Source: JAWLHJ01 sp040904945
Lineage (GTDB): Bacteria > Gemmatimonadota > Gemmatimonadetes > Longimicrobiales > Gaopeijiaceae
NCBI GenBank assembly: GCA_040904945.1
Contig: JBBDSM010000134.1
Span: forward strand, 1 to 64,000
DNA length: 64,000 nucleotides
Direction: 5' to 3'
Position 1 is the stretch's first letter; every line of letters starts with the position of its first letter. This document shows positions 36,758-44,478 of the stretch, piece by piece. The position numbers and the translations under genes are program-made. The notes below the pieces were generated by a model. The model was not told the DNA's origin, did not search any database, and saw nothing but the letters and a program-made list of their open reading frames with translations.

Positions 36758-38089
36758 ATGGCCGAGGGATCTGCTCGCTTCGAGACGCGTGCGGCCGACT
36801 GGCTGAGCGTGGACGAAGCACGGGCCCGGATTCTCGAAGGGGCCCGCCCGCTCCCGCCGGAGCAGGTATCGCTCCGTGAAGCCGAGGGGCGGGTGCTCGC
36901 GGAGCTCCTGATCGCGGGAGCTACCCTTCCCCCATGGGACAACTCCGCCATGGACGGCTACGCCGTGCGCGCGGACGACGTCGCCGGCGCGACCGAGACG
37001 GCACCCGTGACGCTCGATGTCGTCGGACGGGTCCTCGCGGGCCACATGGACGCAGCCCCGACCGTCGGGCCGGGCCAGGCCACCCGCATCATGACCGGTG
37101 CTCCCCTTCCCCCCGGCACCGACGCGGTCGTTCGGGTCGAGGACACCGACGCGGAGTCGGAATCCGGTAAGGTGCGGGTGAGGGTCCCCGTCGAGGCCGG
37201 GCGCTACGTCCGCCCGGCCGGTCAGGACTTCCACCAAGGCGATGAGGTGTTGGAGCCCGGACGGGTAGTCCGGGCCGGAGTGATCGGCCTGGCGGCTGCG
37301 ATCGGTCGTGAGACGCTTCGGGTCCATCGGTCTCCCAGCGTCGCGTTGCTGGCCACGGGGGACGAGCTCAGGGGCCCCAGCGGCTACGAGGACGTCATCC
37401 ACGGGAGGGGCATCCCCGAGTCGAATCGACCCATGTTGTCGGCGATGGTTCGCGACGCGGGGGCGAGCGTCGGTCGGTCCGCCCTGGCAACCGACGACGA
37501 GGCCGAACTCGCCACCCACCTCGAGCAGTCCGGTGCGGACGACGTCCTGGTCACCATCGGAGGGGCCTCGATGGGGGAAGCCGATCTCGTGAAGCGGGTC
37601 CTCGACCGGGCCGGCTTCCGCCTGGAGTTCTGGCGATCCCGGATCCGGCCGGGGAGCCCGTTCAGCTTCGGGCTGCTCCCACGCGGCGACCGCCTCCAGC
37701 CCGTCTTCGGGCTCCCCGGGAACCCCGCCTCGGCCTTCGTGACCTTCGAACTCTTCGTTCGGCCATTCCTGCGCCGGTTGGCCGGCCATACCGCCTGCTT
37801 CCGTCCCGTCGCGAGCTGCGTGGCGGGGGACGACCTGCGGGGGCCGACCGATCTCGCCGCCTACCTGAGGGTGTGGCTCATCCGCACCACCGGAGCTTGG
37901 ACCGCGAGACTCACGGGGTCCCAGGGCTCCGGGCTGGTACGGGGATTGGGCTACGCGGACGGGCTCGCGGTGCTACCGGAAGGCACGGGAGAGATTCGCC
38001 GGGGATCGCGCGTGGACGTGCTGCTGCTGAACGGCGATGCGAGCGAGGATCACACGCAGCGGCCCCACCGCGAGGGTGCGGAAGAGTGA
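36758..38089 (+). CDS. moeA: Molybdopterin molybdenumtransferase MoeA
   Basis: 443 residues. MoeA inserts molybdate into adenylated molybdopterin. Hallmarks: PWDNSAMDGYAVRADD (about residue 61), TGAPLPPGTDAVVRVED, ATGDEL and VTIGGASMGEADLVK, then the substrate-loop FGLPGNPASAFV. A GGGAG Shine-Dalgarno precedes the ATG. Its stop overlaps or adjoins the M23 lipoprotein start (GTGA/ATG). moaC is elsewhere in the window; no other Moco gene is adjacent. Confidence 0.95.
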   Translation: MAEGSARFETRAADWLSVDEARARILEGARPLPPEQVSLREAEGRVLAELLIAGATLPPWDNSAMDGYAVRADDVAGATETAPVTLDVVGRVLAGHMDAAPTVGPGQATRIMTGAPLPPGTDAVVRVEDTDAESESGKVRVRVPVEAGRYVRPAGQDFHQGDEVLEPGRVVRAGVIGLAAAIGRETLRVHRSPSVALLATGDELRGPSGYEDVIHGRGIPESNRPMLSAMVRDAGASVGRSALATDDEAELATHLEQSGADDVLVTIGGASMGEADLVKRVLDRAGFRLEFWRSRIRPGSPFSFGLLPRGDRLQPVFGLPGNPASAFVTFELFVRPFLRRLAGHTACFRPVASCVAGDDLRGPTDLAAYLRVWLIRTTGAWTARLTGSQGSGLVRGLGYADGLAVLPEGTGEIRRGSRVDVLLLNGDASEDHTQRPHREGAEE

Positions 38090-38091
38090 GC

Positions 38092-38538
38092 ATGGCCGGC
38101 CCGACCGTCGGCGTGGCTCTGCTCGCCCTCGGCCTGGCTGGATGCAGCCTTCCCCGCTGGCCGGTGGAGGCGCCCATGACGTCTGCCTACGGCCTACGCT
38201 TCTCGGGTATCGTCCCCGGCACGCATCGCGGCGTAGATCTGGACGTCCCGCACGGGACACCCGTGAGGGCCATGGCCGACGGACACGTGCGGTACGCCGG
38301 AACCATGAGCGGATTCGGGAACGTGGTCTGGCTCGATCACGGCGGATCGGTGCTTACGGTCTACGCGCATCTCTCGGAGATCCACGTGTCCGTCGGCACG
38401 CTGGTGCGCGGCCAGTCCGTGATCGCGCTAAGCGGAGCGAGCGGCGACGTGACGGGGCCCCATCTCCACTTCGAGGTGTGGAGATGGGGCCGACCCGTCG
38501 ATCCTGTCCCGCTGCTCGGTAGCAGACCGGGGAACTGA
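38092..38538 (+). CDS. M23-family (LytM) peptidase lipoprotein
   Basis: About 148 residues. The lipobox LAGC follows a short signal. A compact LytM domain has HRGVDLDV (zinc-binding His and Asp) and GPHLHFEVW (HxH), so the catalytic motifs look intact, unlike the EnvC-like protein at 13339-14568. It should cleave peptidoglycan cross-links. Start is the ATG 38092; a GTG at 38086 overlapping the moeA stop is an alternative. The function is not obviously related to moeA. Confidence 0.85.
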   Translation: MAGPTVGVALLALGLAGCSLPRWPVEAPMTSAYGLRFSGIVPGTHRGVDLDVPHGTPVRAMADGHVRYAGTMSGFGNVVWLDHGGSVLTVYAHLSEIHVSVGTLVRGQSVIALSGASGDVTGPHLHFEVWRWGRPVDPVPLLGSRPGN

Positions 38539-38555
38539 CGTCGGTCCAGCTGACC

Positions 38556-39545
38556 TCAGTCGCCGGACTTGAGCGTCTGGATCTCGTCGGCGAGGCGCGG
38601 CACGACCTCGAACAGGTCGCCCACGATCCCGTAGTCGGCCACCCCGAAGATCGGGGCGTCCGCATCCTTGTTGATGGCCACGATCGTCTGCGAGGTCCGC
38701 ATGCCGGCCAGGTGCTGGATCGCTCCCGAGATGCCGATGGCGAAGTACAGCTTGGGCGCCACGGTCTTTCCGGTCTGTCCCACCTGCTCGCCGTGCGGGC
38801 GCCATCCAGCGTCCACGACCGCGCGCGAAGCACCGAGAGCAGCGCCCGACCCGATGGCGTCCCGTAGTGACTCGAGGAGCTTCCAGTTCTCCGGATCCTT
38901 CATGCCGCGTCCACCCGAGACGATGACGGATGCCTCGGCCACGTCGACCTGACCGTCGGAGGCCCCCTGCCGCTCGACGACACGCACCTTGAACGCACTG
39001 GCGTCGATGTCGGGCGTGAACGTCTCGACGTCACCGGCGGCCTCGTGCTCGGTCGCCTGGAAGACGTTCGGTCGGATCGAGACCAGCACCGGCGACGCCT
39101 CGACCTCGAGGTGCGCGAACGCCTTACCCGAATACACCGGCCGGACGATCGAAACCTTGCCGCCCTCGGCTTCCAGACCCGTCACGTCCGCCGCGAGCGG
39201 CACGTCGAGGGCCGCGGCGACGCGTGGCGCGAGATCCTTACCGAGCGTGGTCGCCGGGAAGATTACCGCACCGTAGCCGCCTTCCTTGACCCGTGCGGCG
39301 AGGACGGAGGCATAAGCTTCCGGGTTGTAATCGCCGAGCGTCTCGTGCTCACCGACGAGCACCTTGGCCGCCCCGAACCGCCCCAACTCTCCGCCCGCCG
39401 CCGAGATGCCGGGAGCTCCGAGCACCAGCGCGTGGGCGCTGCCTCCGAGCGAGCCGGCCAGGCGCGCCGCCGTGCTTACCGCTTCACGGGCCGATCCACC
39501 GATCTGCCCGTCTCTCTGTTCCGCGAATGCGAGAACGTCCGCCAT
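38556..39545 (-). CDS. etfA: Electron transfer flavoprotein alpha subunit
   Basis: 329 residues. EtfA binds FAD and takes electrons from acyl-CoA dehydrogenases. The C-terminal FAD-binding part is clear: SGRGMKDPENWKLL, GASRAVVDAGWRPHGEQVGQTGK (split), LYFAIGISGAIQHLAGM and INKDADAPIFGVADYGIVGD. It follows etfB on the minus strand by 54 bp, so the pair forms an operon and is probably linked to fatty-acid oxidation together with the acyl-CoA synthetase 5 kb upstream. Confidence 0.95.
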   Translation of the reverse strand: MADVLAFAEQRDGQIGGSAREAVSTAARLAGSLGGSAHALVLGAPGISAAGGELGRFGAAKVLVGEHETLGDYNPEAYASVLAARVKEGGYGAVIFPATTLGKDLAPRVAAALDVPLAADVTGLEAEGGKVSIVRPVYSGKAFAHLEVEASPVLVSIRPNVFQATEHEAAGDVETFTPDIDASAFKVRVVERQGASDGQVDVAEASVIVSGGRGMKDPENWKLLESLRDAIGSGAALGASRAVVDAGWRPHGEQVGQTGKTVAPKLYFAIGISGAIQHLAGMRTSQTIVAINKDADAPIFGVADYGIVGDLFEVVPRLADEIQTLKSGD

Positions 39546-39599
39546 GTCTATCTCCGATCCTGCGTGTTAGTGAGCTCGAAATCTGGAATCCGGCGCCGA

Positions 39600-40349
39600 T
39601 CAGAGCGCGTTCGCCTCTTCCCGCAACAGGCGCACCAGCTCGGGCACGGCGTCCGCGCCCTCGCCCACGATCCGGCCTGCGGAGCGCGGAGCCGGCTCGG
39701 TGAGCTTGACCACGCGCAGCTTCGCCTCGATCTGCGCGGCGTCCTTCTGCTCGAGCGGCTTCTTCTTGGCTGCCATGATGCCCTTGAGGGACGCGTAGCG
39801 GGGCTCGAATTCGCCCTTGGTGACGGTCACCACCGCCGGGAGGTCGACTTCGACCACCTCGGTACCTCCCTCCACCTCTCGCCGGCACACGGCCTTCCCG
39901 TCGCCCATCTCGAACGAGGACACACCGGTCACGCATGGGCGCCCCAACAGCGTCGCGACCATCGGGCCGACCTGCTGCTGGTCGTCGTCCGCGGCCTTCA
40001 CGCCGAAGAGGATGAGCGGAGCGTCGGCGCTGTCGAGTTCCGCCGCGAGCACCTTGGCCGTCGCCAGCCCGTCGATCGTCGGCTCGCCGACGAGCAGCGT
40101 CGCGCTGTCCGCGCCCATGGCGAGGCCCGAGCGGAGCGTCTCCTGCGTGGCAGCGTCACCGAAGCTGACCAGGCGCACCGAGCCGTCTCCGGCGGCCTCC
40201 TTCGTACGCAGGGCCGCCTCCACGGCGAATTCGTCGTAGGGACTGATGATGTATTTGACGCCCGAGGGGTCGATCTTGTCCCCGGAGCCGTCGATCCGGA
40301 TACGGGTCTCGGTGTCCGGTACCCGCTTCACACAGACGATGACGTTCAA
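39600..40349 (-). CDS. etfB: Electron transfer flavoprotein beta subunit
   Basis: 249 residues. N-terminus MNVIVCVKRVPDTETRIRID and YIISPYDEFAVEAAL are typical EtfB sequence, as is the C-terminal loop after PAVVTVTKGEFEPRYASL that grips a partner dehydrogenase. Binds AMP in characterised proteins. It precedes etfA in the same operon and lies 109 bp after the NhaC-type gene, which ends at 40459. Confidence 0.95.
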   Translation of the reverse strand: MNVIVCVKRVPDTETRIRIDGSGDKIDPSGVKYIISPYDEFAVEAALRTKEAAGDGSVRLVSFGDAATQETLRSGLAMGADSATLLVGEPTIDGLATAKVLAAELDSADAPLILFGVKAADDDQQQVGPMVATLLGRPCVTGVSSFEMGDGKAVCRREVEGGTEVVEVDLPAVVTVTKGEFEPRYASLKGIMAAKKKPLEQKDAAQIEAKLRVVKLTEPAPRSAGRIVGEGADAVPELVRLLREEANAL

Positions 40350-40458
40350 CGGTCGTTCTCCGATGTGACTGATGGAATTCCACTGACGCCGGCGAGCCGG
40401 CGCGTGCCCCTGCCAGAGGGCCGGGGCGATTTACCCCCCACCCCATGCCGGGGTCCGA

Positions 40459-41871
40459 CTACAGCGAAGCTCCAAGTATACCAAAGGCAATCGTTGCGAT
40501 CCCGCCCCCGATGAGCGCGTAGGGGAGCTGCGTGCGCACGTGATCGATGTGATCCGTCGCGGCGGCCATCGACGAGATGATCGTGGTGTCGCTGATCGGG
40601 GAGCAGTGATCGCCGAACACCCCACCCGCGAGCGATGCGGCCACGAACGGCGCCAGCGGCAGCCCCAATGCTTCGGCGGCCGGGACGGCGATCGGGAGCA
40701 TGATCGCGAAGGTCCCCCAACTGGTCCCGGTGGAAAAAGCGATCCCGCCCGATACCAGGAAGACGAGCGGGAGATACACCGCGTTCGGCATCGTGCCCGC
40801 CGTGACCTGAGCGACGTAGACGCCGGTCCCGAGCTCTTGCACGACGTTGCCGAGCGCGAGCGCCAGCAGAAGGATGAGGGCGAGCGGGACGAGCCCACCT
40901 CCGCCCTTGAGGGCGAGGCGGACGAGCTCGTCCTGGGTGAAGGCACGCTGGATCAACAGCATGATCCAGGCGACGCCCAGCCCGAAGAGCACCGACCAGA
41001 GCACGCTGGTCGAACCCGAGCCGTCCTGGAGCGCCCCGTCGCCCGTGATGTACAGCGAGATCGGCATGAACAGGACCATCGCGGCAATCGGCACGAGCAT
41101 GTTGCGGGCCCGCGGGACCAACCCCTCTTTCGGCTCCGACGACAACACGTCCTCGTCGATCATCGGCGTCGCCTCCGGCCAGAGCAACTCCCCGTTCCGG
41201 GTGCGTTCCTCCGCCTTCTTCATGGGACCGATATCGATCCCGAAGACGATCACCGTCAAGACGAGAAGCACGGCGGCGATCGCATAGAAGTTGAACCCGA
41301 TCGAGGCGACGAAGACACCGAGGGGGTTCTCGACGCCGAGGCTCTGGAGGATGCCGAGGTTGTAGGCCCCCCACGCGTTGAGCGGAATCAGGAGGCAGAT
41401 CGGAGCCGACGTGGAGTCGATGATGTAGGCGAGCTTCTCCCGCGAGCTCTTGTACCGATCGAACAGCGGCCGCGCGACCGATCCCGCCACGAGCACCGTG
41501 ATGTTCGACTCGATGAAGATGACGACGCCGGTGGCCCAGGCGAGCAGTTGGGACTTCTTCGCCGAATCGACCCAGGCGCGCTCCTCCAACGCGTGCACGA
41601 AGCCACGAAACCCTCCCGCCGCCTCGATCGTGGCGATCAACGCCCCGATCACGAGCGTGAACAAGATGACCTTCGCGTCTCCTTCGCTGCCAAGCACCGC
41701 CACGGCGCCGTCGATCCCCGCGGCCAGGCCAGCGAACGGGTCCCACCCCTCGAGGATCGTCCAACCGAGCCAGATGCCTCCAGCCAGAGACAGGTAGACC
41801 TGTCGCGTCCAGATCGCCAGCACGATGGCCAGGACTGGGGGCAACAGGGAGATCCAGGTCGGGTCGGTCAT
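40459..41871 (-). CDS. nhaC: NhaC-family Na+/H+ antiporter
   Basis: About 470 residues with about 12 membrane helices. The NhaC family shows SFSTGTSWGT-like sequence (here IAFSTGTSWGTFAIMLP, residues about 380-397) and GDHCSPISDTTIISS near residue 420, both present. It probably exchanges Na+ for H+ or carries small organic substrates, as some family members do. The ATG 41871 overlaps the glycosylase stop (ATGA), so the two may be translated from one message. Confidence 0.92.
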   Translation of the reverse strand: MTDPTWISLLPPVLAIVLAIWTRQVYLSLAGGIWLGWTILEGWDPFAGLAAGIDGAVAVLGSEGDAKVILFTLVIGALIATIEAAGGFRGFVHALEERAWVDSAKKSQLLAWATGVVIFIESNITVLVAGSVARPLFDRYKSSREKLAYIIDSTSAPICLLIPLNAWGAYNLGILQSLGVENPLGVFVASIGFNFYAIAAVLLVLTVIVFGIDIGPMKKAEERTRNGELLWPEATPMIDEDVLSSEPKEGLVPRARNMLVPIAAMVLFMPISLYITGDGALQDGSGSTSVLWSVLFGLGVAWIMLLIQRAFTQDELVRLALKGGGGLVPLALILLLALALGNVVQELGTGVYVAQVTAGTMPNAVYLPLVFLVSGGIAFSTGTSWGTFAIMLPIAVPAAEALGLPLAPFVAASLAGGVFGDHCSPISDTTIISSMAAATDHIDHVRTQLPYALIGGGIATIAFGILGASL

Positions 41872-42500
41872 GCGGGAGTGCTCCGGTCGACAGGGTTCCA
41901 ATCGTCCGGCCTCGATGTGCCGGCGGCGCCGAGAACATAGAACCTGTGAGGCCAATCCGCCGCCCGTGACACGCCGACCCGGCCGGACACGCCCACCCTC
42001 GCCTCGGGCAGCGGCGTGTCGAGGACCAACACGAGGGGTGATCGGGCGAGATCGTGCCCGTAGAGGGCGTCGGTGACTCCGAGCGCTTGCGCGAGCCTAC
42101 CGGGTCCCGCGGCGAGAGGTCTCCGGCTCCCGCGTCGCTCCAGCATCGCCCCTTCCCCCTCGAGCGGATCCAGCCCCCGAATCAGGACGGCGCCGCCCCG
42201 GCCATCCGGGCCGGACACCACGTTCAGGCACCAGTGGATCCCGTAGCTACGGTAGACGTAGGCGCGCCCGGGTGGACCGAACATGGCGCGGTTGCGGTCG
42301 GTGGGTCCCCCCACCGTGCTGGCGTGGGAGGCAGGGTCGTCCGGACCGCCGTAGGCTTCCGTCTCGACGATCAAGCCGGCCGTGCGCACCCCCCCGACGG
42401 TGGAGATCAACCGGCACCCCAGGAGGGCGCGCGCCAACTCTACGGGGGGACGATCGCAAAACGCCCGGACGGAGGAGCTCCGTCCGGGCGTTGCGGCCAT
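41868..42500 (-). CDS. 3-methyladenine DNA glycosylase (AAG/MPG family)
   Basis: About 210 residues. Removes alkylated bases; family sequence: ELARALLGCRLIS, VETEAYGGPDDPASHAS (with the catalytic Glu and damaged-base pocket), GPPGRAYVYRSYGIHWCLNVV and AGPGRLAQALGV. The ATG at 42500 is the only reasonable start before the conserved segment; the longer frame overlaps the NYN gene. Codons 3-14 lie inside a strong terminator-like hairpin, so expression may depend on read-through or a promoter of its own. Confidence 0.9.
   Translation of the reverse strand: MAATPGRSSSVRAFCDRPPVELARALLGCRLISTVGGVRTAGLIVETEAYGGPDDPASHASTVGGPTDRNRAMFGPPGRAYVYRSYGIHWCLNVVSGPDGRGGAVLIRGLDPLEGEGAMLERRGSRRPLAAGPGRLAQALGVTDALYGHDLARSPLVLVLDTPLPEARVGVSGRVGVSRAADWPHRFYVLGAAGTSRPDDWNPVDRSTPA
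42456..42492 (-). terminator. Strong intrinsic-terminator-like hairpin inside the glycosylase start
   Basis: Perfect 15-bp inverted repeat on the minus strand, arms AACGCCCGGACGGAG and CTCCGTCCGGGCGTT around a 3-nt CTC loop, followed by TTGCG (four T in a row counting the arm end). It lies 28 nt after the NYN-LOTUS stop and would end that transcript, yet sits inside the next gene (codons 3-14). Confidence 0.7.
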
Positions 42501-42519
42501 CTTTGCGGCTTTGCCGGCC

Positions 42520-44343
42520 TCAGCCGGATCCAGCACGAGAAGCGGTCCGCCGCTCGTAGTCTTCGGTCCAGGCTTCGAGCACCTGTTCGCCGCGCCGACC
42601 CGGTACGGCGTCTCGAACGACGGCCGGATCGTCCCGGAGGACGGTGAAGACGTCGGTGCCGAAGCGCTCGACAAGCGTCTCGGCCGTCTTCTCTCCGACG
42701 CCCTTGTACCGGTGAGCCATGTATCGGACGACCGCATCCGGGTCACTCGGAAGACCGAGGGCCTTCAGGTCGATCGGGGCTCCCGTGGTGGCCCGACCGG
42801 ACGAGGGCTGTCCGCCGGACGGCGCATCCGAAGTCGACCGGGCCGGAGCCTCGGCTTTCGTCTCCGCCTTGCTCGTCGAAGTCGACGGGACCGTCACGGT
42901 CTGCCCCTCGAAAAGGGGAACCTCGCCATCGTCGCTGCTGGACCGCCGGCGCGTCGAGCCGCGACGCGGCCCGAGCTTCTTGGCGCGATCCTGCTTGGGC
43001 GGCGCGACCTCGATCACCGTCGGGCCCGACGATTCGGGCTCGGATTGGGCCTGAGCGGGCTCGGACGGGGCAGGTGCCTCGTCCCGAACCTCATCGGACC
43101 GGGACGGGCTCGGCCCGCTACGATCGCGGTCCTCGCCGGACGACGGCGCGGGCTGGGTGCTCCCGGAAGCCCGCGGCAGCGTGATCTCCGAGGACCCGTT
43201 GTCGGTCTTCGTGATCACGATGGCGCCGCGATCTTCGGCTTCCGAGAGGAACTTGCTGAACTTCGGGAACCCGACGGTCCCCTCGTCGAAGTCCGGGTGC
43301 TTCTCGAGAATCTTGCGCTTCACGTCAGAGTCCCGGATGGACTCCCGGCCTTCGCCCACCAGACGCTCGAGCGTTTCGGTGAGGACGTCGATCGCCGCCT
43401 GCACCTGCTCGTCGGTGACCGCGGCGGACTCGCCGCCCTCGGTCCGCGACTCCTGGCTGTCCGAAGGACGATCATCACTGCGGTCCCGCCGTCCGCCACG
43501 CGGCTTACGGTCCCGCCGTCCGCGACCGTTGTCCGAGCCGGAGGACGTGGAGCGACCACCCCGTCCACCACCACGGGCCGGCTCGATCTCGTACTGCCCG
43601 TTGTCCATCTTGTTCAGCTTGACCAGGCCGCGCGAGGAAGCCTCGGTGAGGAACTTGCTGAACTTGCTGAACCCGATGGCACCCTCGTCGAAATTCGGGT
43701 CGATCTCCTGCATGACCTGCTTGAGCCGATCCGAGCGCATGACGTCGTCGCGGGACACCATCTTGGCGATGGCGTCTTTCACCAGCACCCACGGATCGCT
43801 CGTTCCGCTCTTGAGGTCCGTCGTCTTCGTCAGCCCGGTGAGGCTCGTATACGAATAGTACTCGTCACAGTTCTGAACGAGGATATCCGAGCTGGACTCC
43901 TGGATTCCGACGCCGATCACGTACTTTCCGTATTCCTTGAGCTTCAGGACAAGGCTGGAGAAGTCGGAGTCACCCGTGAGCAGGATGTAAGTCCCGATCT
44001 CCGGCCGGATGAAGACGAGCTCGAGCGCGTCGATGGCCATCCGGATGTCGGTCGCGTTCTTCTTGTTGCTGCCGTAGGCGGGCGCGAAGATGAGGTCGAC
44101 CGAGGCTTCGGAGAGCGGGACGATGTACTGCGGATAGCGGCGCCAGTCGGCGTAGGCGCGCTGGACGCTCACCTTGCCCTTGATGACGTCCGAGTCGAGG
44201 AGCGTCTTGAGCTCCTTCGAGAGGTCGCTCCGCATGCCCATCGTGACGTTGTCGAAGTCGATGAGAAGCGCGGCGTGGGGCGAGGATGCCCCGCCGACGA
44301 CGGATCCCCCCTGATGGGGAGCCTTCATGTACGGTGTGATCAT
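42520..44343 (-). CDS. NYN-domain putative ribonuclease with two LOTUS (OST-HTH) domains and HhH C-terminus
   Basis: About 607 residues. The NYN/PIN-like nuclease domain (1-165) shows acidic motifs LIDFDNV (Asp 29), NATDIRMAIDAL and LLTGDSDFSSLV. Two LOTUS/OST-HTH domains follow, at about 184-256 (ending in IGFSKFSKFLTEA) and 312-392 (VGFPKFSKFLSEA), clearly duplicates. After a disordered Ser/Arg/Asp linker a helix-hairpin-helix module (about 533-590: HRYKGVGEKTAETLVERFG, split) resembles that of RuvA or RecD2. It is probably an RNA-cutting and -binding protein. I chose the ATG at 44343, preceded by GAAAGA; upstream ATGs lack a ribosome site. Confidence 0.87.
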   Translation of the reverse strand: MITPYMKAPHQGGSVVGGASSPHAALLIDFDNVTMGMRSDLSKELKTLLDSDVIKGKVSVQRAYADWRRYPQYIVPLSEASVDLIFAPAYGSNKKNATDIRMAIDALELVFIRPEIGTYILLTGDSDFSSLVLKLKEYGKYVIGVGIQESSSDILVQNCDEYYSYTSLTGLTKTTDLKSGTSDPWVLVKDAIAKMVSRDDVMRSDRLKQVMQEIDPNFDEGAIGFSKFSKFLTEASSRGLVKLNKMDNGQYEIEPARGGGRGGRSTSSGSDNGRGRRDRKPRGGRRDRSDDRPSDSQESRTEGGESAAVTDEQVQAAIDVLTETLERLVGEGRESIRDSDVKRKILEKHPDFDEGTVGFPKFSKFLSEAEDRGAIVITKTDNGSSEITLPRASGSTQPAPSSGEDRDRSGPSPSRSDEVRDEAPAPSEPAQAQSEPESSGPTVIEVAPPKQDRAKKLGPRRGSTRRRSSSDDGEVPLFEGQTVTVPSTSTSKAETKAEAPARSTSDAPSGGQPSSGRATTGAPIDLKALGLPSDPDAVVRYMAHRYKGVGEKTAETLVERFGTDVFTVLRDDPAVVRDAVPGRRGEQVLEAWTEDYERRTASRAGSG

Positions 44344-44402
44344 GTGTGTCTTTCTTCGTCTCGTGGACATTCTGGTGATGCCGCGAGACCTCCCCACCCG
44401 AG

Positions 44403-44466
44403 CCACGATCGCGAACGATCGTGGGTCCGGTCGGGGAAGCCCTTGGGCGCGCTCACCATGAGCGCG
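44403..44466 (-). other. Two hairpins between acyl-CoA synthetase and NYN genes
   Basis: 44403-44424: a 9-bp perfect repeat CCACGATCG/CGATCGTGG around a 4-nt loop. 44448-44466: an 8-bp repeat CGCGCTCA/TGAGCGCG around CCA. Both are in the 72-bp space after the acyl-CoA synthetase stop. Without a T run, they may stabilise the 3' end or slow transcription rather than end it. Confidence 0.45.
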
Positions 44467-44478
44467 GCGGCCCCGGGG

